From NCBI RefSeq assembly GCF_046197875.1, contig NZ_CP166991.1, positions 558,001 to 622,000 on the forward strand: DNA of 64,000 nt, in the 5' to 3' direction. A program made the translations under genes and the position numbers. The stretch comes from Methanobrevibacter_A acididurans. Lineage in GTDB: Archaea > Methanobacteriota > Methanobacteria > Methanobacteriales > Methanobacteriaceae. The notes below the pieces were generated by a model. It had not been told where the DNA came from. It saw nothing but the letters and a program-made list of their open reading frames with translations, and searched no databases. Below, in pieces: positions 43,484 through 51,924 of the stretch. Position 1 is the first letter of the stretch, and the number at the start of each line of letters is the position of its first letter.

Positions 43484-43741
43484 ATGTTGCAAAAACAATT
43501 TTTATCAAAATTAAGTTCTATATTACAAGCACAACCTAAAGTTTGTGCTCATCCTTTAGCTCCTGTTAGATATAAAATTATTGAGGATTATGCATTAATC
43601 ATTAATAATATAAAAATTAATGAGTTTGATACATTTTTCATTGATAATTATTATGATATTCATTTTTTAAGGAAAGATATGGAAGTTGATGTTCTAAATT
43701 TATATGATGTTGTTGAAGTATCATATCAAAAAATTGATTAA
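43484..43741 (+). CDS. Small unknown protein after cofH
   Basis: 85 residues, not recognised. It starts with ATG, 24 nt after cofH and on the same strand. The sequence has V-C-A-H-P-L-A-P-V-R-Y-K-I-I-E-D near residue 20 and several Asp/Tyr-rich strands (F-I-D-N-Y-Y-D-I, L-N-L-Y-D-V), suggesting a small beta-rich fold; no membrane segment. No ribosome site is clear. Position suggests co-transcription with cofH; a role in F420 synthesis is possible but unsupported. Confidence 0.55.
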   Translation: MLQKQFLSKLSSILQAQPKVCAHPLAPVRYKIIEDYALIINNIKINEFDTFFIDNYYDIHFLRKDMEVDVLNLYDVVEVSYQKID

Positions 43742-43845
43742 ATTTATAACTTATAGTTTATATTATAAGATACATAATATAATAACTAAATGTAATAAAA
43801 ATATTTTTTTATAATAATCTAATACTTTTGGAGAGTAAAATCGTG

Positions 43846-45555
43846 ATGCTTAAAGTAGATAATCTTAGTAAAACATTTGAATTAGATAATGGGGAAAAAG
43901 TAAAAGCTTTAGATGGTATATCATTTGAAGTAGAAGAAGGTGAAATACTTGGAATAATCGGTCGAAGTGGGTCTGGAAAAACTACATTACTTAGAACATT
44001 AAGAGGAGTGGAACCAGTTGAAGAAGGTGAAATACAACTAGAACGTTTACATATAACACCGGACACTACACCACATTATTATCATGAATTAAAAAAAATT
44101 ACTGCTATACATTTGCAAAGAAATTTTGGTATATGGCCTGAAACACCTTATAATAATGTTTTACGTAAATTATATGCAAATACATATGGTGATGAGTCCA
44201 TGTGTGATTTTAAATTAGCTGAACAACTTTACGGTGATGAAGCATTAAAACTTTTAAAACTTGTAGGTTTGTATGATAAAAAAGATCATTTAGGTACTGT
44301 ACTTAGTGGTGGGGAAAAACAAAGACTTATTATGGCTAGGGAACTAGCTAAAAAACCTAAATTGTTATTATTAGATGAACCTGCTACAATGGCATGTCCT
44401 AAAACTAAACAAGAAACATTAGATGCTATTAAGAATATTAATAAAGAATTAGGTATTACTATTGTCTTAGTATCTCATTTACCTGAAATTCATGAATATT
44501 TATCTGATCGTTTAATTCATATTGAAAATGGTAAAATAGTTGATGAAGGGGAAGTGGAACCAGTAATTCAAAATTTCCTTAAAGACATGGAACCTGTAAA
44601 TGATATAAATATTGAAAGTACTGATGAATGTATAATAAATGTAAAAGATTTATTTAAGCGTTTCTTCCTATTAACTGGGGGGGATGTGTTAAATATGGAA
44701 GATATTAATCTTGAAGTATATAAACAGGATATTCTTTCACTTATAGGTCCAAGTGGTGCAGGTAAAACTATTTTACTTAGAATGTTAGGTGGATTAGAGG
44801 TACCTGATAAAGGCGAAATATTATATAAATTAGTTAAAGAGGATGATTCTGTTGAATGGGTTAATATTGGAAATGCAAGTATTAGTCGTTTAGATATTCG
44901 TCGTAAATCAACATTTATGCATCAAGAGTTTGCATTAACTCATTATTCTACTGTTCGTGAACAATTAGCAACAAAATTAGGTTATAAAAATCGTAAATTA
45001 ATGGATAAAGCTAAATCACGTGCTAAGGAAATTAATTTAAGTGATGAATTGTTAGATGCAATTTACTTACTTACAGATTTACCTGCAAATGAAGCATCTG
45101 ATCGTTTAATGAAAGTTGGTTTGCCTCATGGCATATTAGATGAATTATTCCCTAAATTCCCATCTAGTGATGTGGAATCAGAAGTTAAAGAGATTTTTGA
45201 AGATTTAAATTTATCTATGGATATTCTTGATAGAAAATCTTATGAATTATCTGGAGGTCAAAAGGTTCGGGTAATGTTAGCTTTACAATTAATTAGTAAA
45301 CCTGAAATATTATTACTTGATGAACCATTTGGGGATTTAGATCCAATTACTTTACGTACAGTTACTAATAGTTTAAAAACTTTAGCAAAACGTTTAAAAT
45401 TCTCAGTAGTTATGGTTTCACATAATACTGATTTTGTTAAAGAGTTTGCAAACAGAGCAGTCTTTATGGATGATGGGAAATTATTAGATGATGGAAAACC
45501 TGATATATTAGTGGATGATTTTATTAAGTATTGTCATGCTGATTATTTAATGTAA
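43846..45555 (+). CDS. atwA: AtwA / component A2, double-ABC ATPase for methyl-CoM reductase activation
   Basis: Soluble ATPase with two ABC domains, about 570 residues, which energises reductive activation of methyl-coenzyme M reductase. First domain: G-R-S-G-S-G-K-T-T-L-L, L-S-G-G-E-K-Q-R-L and L-L-L-L-D-E-P-A-T-M-A-C-P-K-T-K-Q, the last run with a Cys being typical of AtwA. Second: G-P-S-G-A-G-K-T-I-L-L, L-S-G-G-Q-K-V-R-V and I-L-L-L-D-E-P-F-G-D. GGAGAG lies inside a longer reading from TTG 43828; ATG 43846 or the GTG just before it is the start. Methanobacteriales usually carry more than one such gene; which paralogue this is cannot be told. Followed by a universal stress protein gene. 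Confidence 0.85.
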   Translation: MLKVDNLSKTFELDNGEKVKALDGISFEVEEGEILGIIGRSGSGKTTLLRTLRGVEPVEEGEIQLERLHITPDTTPHYYHELKKITAIHLQRNFGIWPETPYNNVLRKLYANTYGDESMCDFKLAEQLYGDEALKLLKLVGLYDKKDHLGTVLSGGEKQRLIMARELAKKPKLLLLDEPATMACPKTKQETLDAIKNINKELGITIVLVSHLPEIHEYLSDRLIHIENGKIVDEGEVEPVIQNFLKDMEPVNDINIESTDECIINVKDLFKRFFLLTGGDVLNMEDINLEVYKQDILSLIGPSGAGKTILLRMLGGLEVPDKGEILYKLVKEDDSVEWVNIGNASISRLDIRRKSTFMHQEFALTHYSTVREQLATKLGYKNRKLMDKAKSRAKEINLSDELLDAIYLLTDLPANEASDRLMKVGLPHGILDELFPKFPSSDVESEVKEIFEDLNLSMDILDRKSYELSGGQKVRVMLALQLISKPEILLLDEPFGDLDPITLRTVTNSLKTLAKRLKFSVVMVSHNTDFVKEFANRAVFMDDGKLLDDGKPDILVDDFIKYCHADYLM

Positions 45556-45575
45556 AAATTACTGAGGATTTTTTT

Positions 45576-45986
45576 ATGTTTGATGTTATAACAGTTCCTA
45601 TAGATGAATCAGAATATGCGGATAAAGCTATTGATATAGCAATTGATTTAGCTAGTAAGTATAATTCTAAAATTGCAGCAGTTCATGTGTTAGATGAAGG
45701 GTCATTATTTAGTTATGATGCTCTTGAAGATGAAGGTGATAATCTTTTATCTAAAATCACTAATAAGGCTAAAGAGTATGATATTGAAGTTGTGGAGCAT
45801 TTAATTACAGGGGATGCTTTACGTGATATTGAGGTAATTATTCGTAAAACTTGTGCTGATTTAGTAGTTTTACCTGCTTATGGTAATCATTCTTTTATTC
45901 GTGGTGTTGATAAAACTAATTTTATTGGTAGTGTAGCTGAACGTTTAATTAAAACAAGTAAAGTTCCAGTTTTATTAGTTAAATAA
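45576..45986 (+). CDS. Universal stress protein (UspA family)
   Basis: 136-residue UspA-fold protein, probably ATP-binding and dimeric. Seen: V-P-I-D-E-S-E-Y-A near residue 7 and the C-terminal G-S-V-A-E-R-L-I-K-T-S-K-V-P-V-L-L-V, the nucleotide-binding end of the family; the G-x2-G-x9-G run is partly kept as Y-G-N-H-S-F-I-R-G-V. It follows atwA by 20 nt with TGAGGATT as ribosome site. Co-transcription suggests a stress or energy-status role tied to methanogenesis, which is inference. Confidence 0.88.
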   Translation: MFDVITVPIDESEYADKAIDIAIDLASKYNSKIAAVHVLDEGSLFSYDALEDEGDNLLSKITNKAKEYDIEVVEHLITGDALRDIEVIIRKTCADLVVLPAYGNHSFIRGVDKTNFIGSVAERLIKTSKVPVLLVK

Positions 45987-46160
45987 ATCTTTTTATTTTT
46001 TCCTTTTTCTATTTATTCTATTTTTCTTGTCGTTAATAATTGAATATTCTTTTATTTTTTTTATAATTAACTTAATTTTTATTTAAAAAAATTTATTAAT
46101 AACTATTTACTTATATTTACATGTTTTTAATTATGTTCCTTTATTTAATTTTTTATAAAT

Positions 46161-46188
46161 AATATTTTAGGCATATAATTAAAATATT
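46161..46188 (+). promoter_or_regulatory. Inverted repeat around the DUF2193 promoter
   Basis: AATATTTTA (46161-46169) and TAAAATATT (46180-46188) are perfect inverted arms with a 10-nt centre that contains a TATA-like GCATATAA. It lies 44 nt before the DUF2193 ATG, in a gap of 245 nt (45987-46231) that otherwise holds only A+T-rich sequence. A repressor covering the TATA element would fit, but 9-bp A/T arms can occur by chance. Confidence 0.35.
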
Positions 46189-46231
46189 TAGTTGAATTTA
46201 TTGTTAAATTTAATAAAAAAAGTGATATAAG

Positions 46232-47731
46232 ATGAAAGAATTATACCAAAAAATGATTGATGAAGCATTGGCTGCTCAAAAGGCTGATGTTTCTGTAATC
46301 AAAGAAAAACGTGGTGGAAATTTTAAAATTCAAGATGCAAAGCCCTATATGGATGCAGCATCTAATATGAAACCAATTGGAGAGCAAGCACAATCTGTTT
46401 TTGATTTACATACAAATAGTGTTAAAACTCATTTTAAGATGTTGAATCAATTAACTGATACTGTTCGCCCTGAAGATGATCCAATGGTTGAACACTATCA
46501 AACACCTCCTGTTTTAGAAATTGTTAAAGAAGAAGATCCTGACTTTAGTGAAAGTGTGGATAAATTTGTTCAGTCTATTGCTGATCATGAAGCAATAGTT
46601 GGAAAAGAATCTATAAGAAGATATGGTGGATTTTATGGGCCAACTTGTGTAGTTGATTTTGCATTGATTCCGGGAAGTACTAGTAATATTGTAAATCAAA
46701 TTCTACAAAAAACTGATATTCCAGTAGCACATAAACAAGCCATTCTTGCAAGTAAATCTTGGGGTATGAATACTTCTTATGGTGTAGGGGATAAATTTGC
46801 ACAAGAAATTGAAGCGGGGGCAACACCTGCTGAGGCAACTGAAGCTGAAGTTAAACAATTCCAAAAGTTATATTCTTCACCTATTGAAGCTCAATGTGAA
46901 TTGATGGCTGCTGCAGGTGAATCTAGTTTTGATGTACGTAAATATATGAATGGATATAAGGATGATATGCGTAAGTATGTTAAAGCTGCAATGGATGATG
47001 ATGTTCATTATGGTAATATTGTAACTGTTCCTGCATATTGTGTAGGGGATATTGCTCATCATATTAGTCAATCTACATATAATATGTGTAAAGATGATGT
47101 GGTAATGGCAATTATTGAAGCAGCTACAAAAGTTATGGATGATTCTTTAAACAGTAATATTGATAATTTCAAATCTGAATTTGAAGTTTTATCATTAGCT
47201 ACAGGTTCTGCAGCATGTGCTGTAGAATATATGCTTGAATTAGATGGTTTTAATGCTGTAATGATTGTTGACTTATTAACTAAACGTTATCATAATTTTG
47301 TACAACAATTCCCTACTCGGGGGGCAGCTTCTGAATTACATAATTGTGACTTTATGGATATGATTTATCGGGGTTATGGTTATCTTGATAAAGCTCGTAA
47401 AGCAAGAAGTGCAGAACCTGAAGAACTTAAACCTATTGTTGGGGGAAAAATAGTTGATTTATCTAGTATTAAAGATAATGAAGTTATTATGAATCCTCAA
47501 AGATACACTTATCCTTCCTGTGCAATTAGTGTAAGATTCAGTAGTCTTATGAGACTTGCAGACTATCCATGTTTACTTACAAGTGAACCTGTAACTGCTA
47601 CAATGATGACTAATGTAATTGCTTTACATAAAGAAGATCCTGCAAGTCCTGTTCGTGGATGTAAGAATTGTGCAAGTGCTTCTTTAATTGACTTTAGACA
47701 TGATTATTGTCAATGGAGAGAAAGTATTTAA
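46232..47731 (+). CDS. DUF2193 protein (methanogen-specific, large)
   Basis: 499 residues, matching in length and ends the archaeal DUF2193 family, mostly found in methanogens; function unknown. Seen: F-Y-G-P-T-C-V-V-D-F near residue 131, P-A-Y-C-V-G-D-I-A-H-H near 270, Y-P-S-C-A-I-S-V-R-F near 430, and a Cys-rich end G-C-K-N-C-A-S-A-S-L-I-D-F then H-D-Y-C-Q-W. The scattered Cys and the C-x-x-C tail could hold metal (inference). No membrane segment. GTGAT plus five bases before the ATG forms the ribosome site. The aquaporin gene starts 45 nt downstream, so they form an operon. Confidence 0.83.
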   Translation: MKELYQKMIDEALAAQKADVSVIKEKRGGNFKIQDAKPYMDAASNMKPIGEQAQSVFDLHTNSVKTHFKMLNQLTDTVRPEDDPMVEHYQTPPVLEIVKEEDPDFSESVDKFVQSIADHEAIVGKESIRRYGGFYGPTCVVDFALIPGSTSNIVNQILQKTDIPVAHKQAILASKSWGMNTSYGVGDKFAQEIEAGATPAEATEAEVKQFQKLYSSPIEAQCELMAAAGESSFDVRKYMNGYKDDMRKYVKAAMDDDVHYGNIVTVPAYCVGDIAHHISQSTYNMCKDDVVMAIIEAATKVMDDSLNSNIDNFKSEFEVLSLATGSAACAVEYMLELDGFNAVMIVDLLTKRYHNFVQQFPTRGAASELHNCDFMDMIYRGYGYLDKARKARSAEPEELKPIVGGKIVDLSSIKDNEVIMNPQRYTYPSCAISVRFSSLMRLADYPCLLTSEPVTATMMTNVIALHKEDPASPVRGCKNCASASLIDFRHDYCQWRESI

Positions 47732-47776
47732 ATTTAATATAAATTTTTAATTTTTTTTTAAGTGAGGTATTTTTTT

Positions 47777-48541
47777 ATGGAGTGTGGAATTGAAAAAAAG
47801 ATGATTGCTGAAGCTTTAGGGACTTTTTTCTTAGTTTTCTTCGGTACAGGTGCTGCAGTAATGACACTTATTATTGCTCATAGTGTTAGTCCTGCTGCAA
47901 CTATTGGTACTCTTGGAGGATTTGCCGATTGGTTAGCTATTGGTTTAGCATTTGGTTTAGCTGGAATGGTTAGTATTTATATATTTGGTAAGATTTCTGG
48001 GGCTCATATGAATCCTGCAGTAACACTTGGTTTATGGATAAGTAAAAATATTTCAGGTAAAGATTCAGTATTGTATATTATAGCTCAATGTATAGGTGCT
48101 GTACTTGCAAGTATATGTTTATATATTATCTTAGGACCTCAAGCAATAACTATTGGTTCTTTAGGTGCAACTGTACCTGCTGCTGGTATAAATTACTTCC
48201 AAGCTATGTTTGTTGAATTTATAGGTACTTTCTTCTTAGTTCTCACTGTTATGGGTGTGGCTGTTGATAAAAAAGCAGAACCTGCAGTTGGAGGTTTTGC
48301 TATAGGTATGGCTATTGCAACTGCTATTTTCCTTCTTGGTGGAATTACTGGAGGATGTATTAATCCTGCACGAGGTTTCGGACCATATCTCATTGACTTT
48401 TTACTTGGTGGTGTAAATCTTTGGAATTACTTCCCAATTTACATAATTGGACCTATAGTTGGAGGTCTTCTTGCTGGATTTATATATCAAAAAATCGCTG
48501 AAGGTACTGATGTTTGTGATTTACCAAATCTTTATGATTAA
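47777..48541 (+). CDS. aqpM: MIP-family aquaporin / glycerol facilitator
   Basis: Six-helix channel of 254 residues. Both pore motifs are intact: G-A-H-M-N-P-A-V-T-L-G near residue 75 and G-C-I-N-P-A-R-G-F-G-P near residue 200. The first helix has the usual E-A-L-G-T-F-F-L-V-F-F-G-T-G-A. The pore-lining residues place it near archaeal AqpM, which passes water and small uncharged solutes; whether it carries methanol, H2S or glycerol cannot be read from the sequence. GTGAGG at 47762 is the ribosome site, so ATG 47777 is the start. Likely co-transcribed with DUF2193. Confidence 0.92.
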   Translation: MECGIEKKMIAEALGTFFLVFFGTGAAVMTLIIAHSVSPAATIGTLGGFADWLAIGLAFGLAGMVSIYIFGKISGAHMNPAVTLGLWISKNISGKDSVLYIIAQCIGAVLASICLYIILGPQAITIGSLGATVPAAGINYFQAMFVEFIGTFFLVLTVMGVAVDKKAEPAVGGFAIGMAIATAIFLLGGITGGCINPARGFGPYLIDFLLGGVNLWNYFPIYIIGPIVGGLLAGFIYQKIAEGTDVCDLPNLYD

Positions 48542-48714
48542 AACTAAATAATTTATTTTTTTATTTTTTTATTTTTTTGCTTATTTTTTTTGTTTTACTC
48601 AATATTAAATGTTTTATAAGGATAAAACAATAAACTTTTATATGTGGAAAAATAATATTTCAATTGTTATTAATTATATTATATAAAAATTAATTTTAAA
48701 GGAGAATAAGAAAT

Positions 48715-48873
48715 ATGGCACAATATAAATGTAAAGTCTGTGGATATGTATATGATGAAGAAAAAGGAGAAGCTCGTAAAGACATAGCACCTGGAACATT
48801 ATGGGCAGATGTACCAGAAGGTTTTAAATGTCCTTCATGTGGAGCTCCAAAGAGAATGTTTAAGGAAATTTAA
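48715..48873 (+). CDS. Rubredoxin 1
   Basis: 52-residue rubredoxin with one Fe(Cys)4 site: Y-K-C-K-V-C-G-Y-V-Y-D near the start and F-K-C-P-S-C-G-A-P-K near the end. It has the standard A-P-G-T-x-W-x-D-V-P-E loop. ATG after AAAGGAGA. First of four rubredoxin genes in a row on the same strand, followed by ferritin. It is the most typical of the four (Trp in the loop, basic tail) and likely carries electrons to oxygen- or peroxide-reducing enzymes. Confidence 0.95.
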   Translation: MAQYKCKVCGYVYDEEKGEARKDIAPGTLWADVPEGFKCPSCGAPKRMFKEI

Positions 48874-48902
48874 ATAAAATTTAATATAGAAGATGTTTAA
48901 CT

Positions 48903-49061
48903 ATGGTAAAATATATTTGTGATGCATGTGGATATGAATATGTTCCAGAAAATGGTGATCCAGATAATGGTATAGCACCAGGAACAGCTTTTGAGGATTT
49001 ACCTGATGATTGGGTATGTCCAATTTGTGGACTTGAAAAATCAATTTTTGTAGAAGAATAA
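48903..49061 (+). CDS. Rubredoxin 2
   Basis: 52 residues, 29 nt after rubredoxin 1. Iron ligands: Y-I-C-D-A-C-G-Y-E-Y and W-V-C-P-I-C-G-L-E-K. The loop reads A-P-G-T-A-F-E-D-L-P-D-D-W, with Phe where the first has Trp. More acidic than rubredoxin 1 (tail F-V-E-E), which should change partner choice. A small hairpin, CATTTCA-TTG-TGAAATG at 49067-49083 followed by ATTTTTA, comes right after its stop. Confidence 0.93.
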   Translation: MVKYICDACGYEYVPENGDPDNGIAPGTAFEDLPDDWVCPICGLEKSIFVEE

Positions 49062-49066
49062 AAAAA

Positions 49067-49083
49067 CATTTCATTGTGAAATG
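49067..49083 (+). terminator. Small hairpin between rubredoxins 2 and 3
   Basis: CATTTCA pairs with TGAAATG around TTG, followed by a short T-rich run. It may reduce read-through or protect the 3' end of the first two genes' mRNA; a full stop is not certain. Confidence 0.4.
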
Positions 49084-49125
49084 ATTTTTAATACCAAAAA
49101 ATGTTTATTGAGATGAAATTACGAA

Positions 49126-49287
49126 ATGACAAGATATTTTTGTAAACTATGCGATTATGAATACTTGCCGGAACAAGGAGATCCCCATTTTAATATAAAA
49201 CCTGGGACTTCTTTTGAGGATTTACCTGATGAATGGGAATGTCCTTTATGTGGAATAAAAAAATCATTCTTTGAAAAAGAAGATTAA
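49126..49287 (+). CDS. Rubredoxin 3 (divergent)
   Basis: 53 residues with both Cys pairs (Y-F-C-K-L-C-D-Y-E-Y and W-E-C-P-L-C-G-I-K-K). It is the most divergent: the first C-x-x-C is followed by Asp rather than Gly, and the usual D-N-G-I-A-P-G loop reads H-F-N-I-K-P-G. The Gly after the knuckle normally gives NH-S hydrogen bonds to the iron site, so its redox potential may differ. GAGATGAAAT precedes the ATG. Confidence 0.92.
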   Translation: MTRYFCKLCDYEYLPEQGDPHFNIKPGTSFEDLPDEWECPLCGIKKSFFEKED

Positions 49288-49323
49288 TATAAAATTTAAA
49301 ATAATTTAAAAGGATTTAAGATT

Positions 49324-49482
49324 ATGGCAAAATATATTTGCAGCACATGTGGATATGTCTATAATGAAGAAGACGGTGACCCTGATAATGGTATAGCACC
49401 AGGAACTTCTTTTGAGGATTTACCTGATGATTGGACATGTCCAATGTGTGGTGTTGGTAAAAAGATGTTCATAAAAAGATAA
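49324..49482 (+). CDS. Rubredoxin 4
   Basis: 52 residues: Y-I-C-S-T-C-G-Y-V-Y and W-T-C-P-M-C-G-V-G-K, loop A-P-G-T-S-F-E-D-L-P-D-D-W. It is closest to rubredoxin 2 in its D-N-G-I-A-P-G-T loop but ends basic (F-I-K-R), like rubredoxin 1. Starts 36 nt after rubredoxin 3 with AAGGATTT as ribosome site and lies 30 nt upstream of ferritin, so the two are very probably on one mRNA. Confidence 0.94.
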   Translation: MAKYICSTCGYVYNEEDGDPDNGIAPGTSFEDLPDDWTCPMCGVGKKMFIKR

Positions 49483-49512
49483 AAAAAATAATTTTTGGAG
49501 GAAATGATTAAA

Positions 49513-50025
49513 ATGATAGATGAAAAAGTATTAGAAGCTTTAAATAAACAAGTAAATGCAGAATTATACTCCTCATATTTATACATGGCTATGTCTGCAT
49601 TTCTTGAAGATAAAGGATTACCTGGATTTGCAAACCTTGAAATGGTAAATGCTAAAGAAGAATTAGATCATGCAATGAAATTCTATGATTTCATCATAAG
49701 AAGAGGTGGAAAAGTAGAAATTGAAGCAATTGAAAAACCAACTACAGATTGGGAAAACCCTGTTGCAGTGCTTGAAAATGTAGTATCTCATGAAGAAAAA
49801 GTAACAGGACTTATTAATGATTTAGTTTCATTAGCTATAGAACAAAAAGATTTTGCAACAAACCAATTCCTTCAATGGTTTGTAGATGAACAAGTTGAAG
49901 AAGAAGAAACTGCTAATGATGATTTAAATAGTCTTAATTTAGCAATGGATTCTGGCAATGGATTATACTTACTAGATCAACAATTTGCTGCACGTGTTTA
50001 CACACCACCTGCAACCAATGAATAA
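49513..50025 (+). CDS. ftn: Ferritin (non-haem, archaeal/bacterial Ftn type)
   Basis: 170-residue four-helix ferritin that oxidises and stores iron. Ferroxidase ligands are in place: N-A-E-L-Y-S-S-Y near residue 16, a second Glu and the E-E-L-D-H-A motif near residue 50, then the S-H-E-E-K-V and Q-W-F-V-D-E-Q-V-E-E-E segments. GGAGG at 49497-49501 lies inside a longer reading, so ATG 49513 (M-I-D-E-K-V-L-E-A-L) is the start. Directly after the four rubredoxins, which could reduce stored Fe(III) or its partners; together they form an iron and oxygen-defence cluster. Confidence 0.95.
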   Translation: MIDEKVLEALNKQVNAELYSSYLYMAMSAFLEDKGLPGFANLEMVNAKEELDHAMKFYDFIIRRGGKVEIEAIEKPTTDWENPVAVLENVVSHEEKVTGLINDLVSLAIEQKDFATNQFLQWFVDEQVEEEETANDDLNSLNLAMDSGNGLYLLDQQFAARVYTPPATNE

Positions 50026-50440
50026 ATTTAATTATTATATTAAATTTATTCCACAACTTTTTTTAAAATTTTTTTAATTACTTACTTATCCTATGAAAAT
50101 TAAATAGGAAACTTTTTTCTTTTTATTTTTGTTGTTTTTAGGTCCAAAGATTTGATAATATTGAAAATTTTCTGTTTAAAATTTTCACATATTTAATATC
50201 ATTAAAAGTTAAGTTGTTTGTTTTAAGTAATCATTTTTGTCTCTGTTTATTTTTTGTTTAGTGTGGCACATAAAAATTTGATGTTTAAAAACTAATTTTT
50301 GGAAAGGTTGAAGATTTCTATGTTTTAAATCGGTCACAATAAGATTTTAATTGTGAGTGTAATTAGACTCAAAATTGATAAACACATTTTTAACTTAAAA
50401 GAGAATAATCATAATGAATACAATAATATTACTTTTTAAG
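50026..50440. other. Gap after ferritin with a decayed mobile-element region
   Basis: No intact gene. It contains one copy of the 24-bp direct repeat (50095-50118) and several short broken reading frames. Downstream of the transposase fragment on the minus strand, all frames are quickly stopped, so the rest of the transposase gene is lost, not just frameshifted. Nothing else is recognisable. Confidence 0.5.
50095..50118 (+). repeat. 24-bp direct repeat, copy 1
   Basis: The 24 nt that begin GAAAATTAAATAGG and end AACTTTTTT recur exactly at 51122-51145 in the same direction. Copy 1 is preceded by CCTAT, which makes a short inverted repeat with ATAGG inside the unit. The pair flanks the transposase fragment. 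Confidence 0.7.
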
Positions 50441-50986
50441 TCAAAAATCCTCTTTTAATTCATTTTCAAAGTCTACTAAAATGTTTTCAATACTCTGATA
50501 AGAAATATCAACGTTATAGATTTCTTTTAACATGTACCTGATTTTGCGGATACTATCATTACAAATACTATCACCACTAATATTATAAGATTTAATGATA
50601 AAGTCAATCACAGGCTTAGTAATTTTTTTATTAACTTCAACTAAAGAGGATAAATCAGTATTAAATATGTTATTGCATTTGCTGCATTTATATCTTTGAA
50701 TTTTACAAATTTGGGTTCCTAAGTCCATGAAAATCAATTCACGTTCTATTTTATCACCTTTAATATTATGTTTAGACCCACACACTGGACAAACAGCAAT
50801 ATTATTGTTAAATATTATTTCACCATTTTTTTCAAGACGAATTAAATTAGGACTCATGTCTTGACATCCAATCAACTTTTTTGACACATCAGATCTAAAA
50901 TCCGAAAACTCTTCATAAAAATCGTAAAGTTTAAATTGTATTGGTTCTCTAATAGGATGTGGAGGTTTTATTTTTTTATTAGGCAT
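50441..50986 (-). pseudogene. Transposase N-terminal fragment (zinc-ribbon plus HTH)
   Basis: 181 residues that look like the N-terminal part of an IS transposase: a basic start (P-N-K-K-I-K-P-P), a zinc ribbon with C-P-V-C-G near residue 67 and Y-K-C-S-K-C-N-N-I-F near residue 98, and a helix-turn-helix-like region (R-K-I-R-Y-M-L-K-E-I-Y-N-V-D-I-S-Y-Q-S-I) near residue 145. The catalytic D-D-E domain expected after this is missing, and the following sequence is full of stop codons. The IS family is not certain. The 24-bp repeats on both sides support an old element. Alternatively it is a small DNA-binding protein domesticated from such a transposase. Confidence 0.55.
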
Positions 50987-51121
50987 ATAAATGTGTTACT
51001 TTCACTTAATATATTAACTTTACTATTTTTAATTCATTATTAACAACATAATATACTTTAAAAAAAATTATGAATTATTATATTACAAAAAATAAAATTA
51101 ACTAAGTTTTAGACAGAGTCC

Positions 51122-51145
51122 GAAAATTAAATAGGAAACTTTTTT
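51122..51145 (+). repeat. 24-bp direct repeat, copy 2
   Basis: Exact copy of 50095-50118, same orientation, 1027 bp downstream and 136 nt upstream of the transposase fragment start on the other strand. It is preceded by AGACAGAGTCC, absent from copy 1. The orientation is direct, not inverted, so it is not a simple pair of terminal inverted repeats. Confidence 0.7.
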
Positions 51146-51203
51146 TATACATATTTTAATATATTTATTTAATAATAAAATTTAGGTAAAGATGAGGTAA
51201 GGT

Positions 51204-51896
51204 ATGTATTCTCAAACAAAAATTGCTGTACCAATTTTTAAAAAAGATAAAAAATCAATAATTGAAGAAGCTCAATATTGTATTCAAAAAGGAGCAGATT
51301 TAATAGAATTTAGAATAGATGGTATGGATAATCCTAAACCTCAAATTGTACGTGAGATTATTGAAGAAATTAATTTTCCCACAATAGCTACAAATCGAGT
51401 GAAAACTGAAGGTGGATTATTTAAAGGTACTGAAGAACAACGTGTAAATATTCTTCTTGAAACAGTTGATGTTGCAGAATTTGTAGATATTGAGTTACAA
51501 ACAAATGATAATTTAATTAAACAAATAACAGAAACAAATGTTAAAACTATAATAAGTTATCATGATTTTAAAAAAACACCACCTTTAAATGAATTATTAA
51601 ATATTGTTTTTAAGGAAAAAAATTTAGGCAATATTGCTAAAGTAGCTTTAATGCCAAATGATTTAGAGGATACTTTAACAGTTCTAGCTATTTTAAGTCA
51701 TTGTGAAGATACCATAGCAATTAGTATGGGGGATATTGGTTCATATACTCGTGTTATAAGTACTAAATTTAATGCACCTATAACATTTGCAGTAAGTAGT
51801 GATGTTACAGCTCCTGGTCAAATTGATATTGAAACAATGAAACAATTATTAAATTTGGATATAATGGATATTGATGATTTAAATTCTTCTTATTAA
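51204..51896 (+). CDS. aroD: 3-dehydroquinate dehydratase, type I
   Basis: Removes water from 3-dehydroquinate in the shikimate pathway through a Schiff base. The 230-residue TIM barrel carries I-E-F-R-I-D near residue 34, the catalytic S-Y-H120-D-F, the Schiff-base lysine in A-K146-V-A-L-M-P, and G-S-Y-T-R183 for the carboxylate. It follows the aromatic operon (1.4-3.4 kb) in pathway order but not in position, and no TGTACA box is upstream. ATG preceded by GATGAGGTAAGGT. Confidence 0.95.
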   Translation: MYSQTKIAVPIFKKDKKSIIEEAQYCIQKGADLIEFRIDGMDNPKPQIVREIIEEINFPTIATNRVKTEGGLFKGTEEQRVNILLETVDVAEFVDIELQTNDNLIKQITETNVKTIISYHDFKKTPPLNELLNIVFKEKNLGNIAKVALMPNDLEDTLTVLAILSHCEDTIAISMGDIGSYTRVISTKFNAPITFAVSSDVTAPGQIDIETMKQLLNLDIMDIDDLNSSY

Positions 51897-51924
51897 TCAA
51901 AAAAGTTGCTTGGAGATGATTTTT

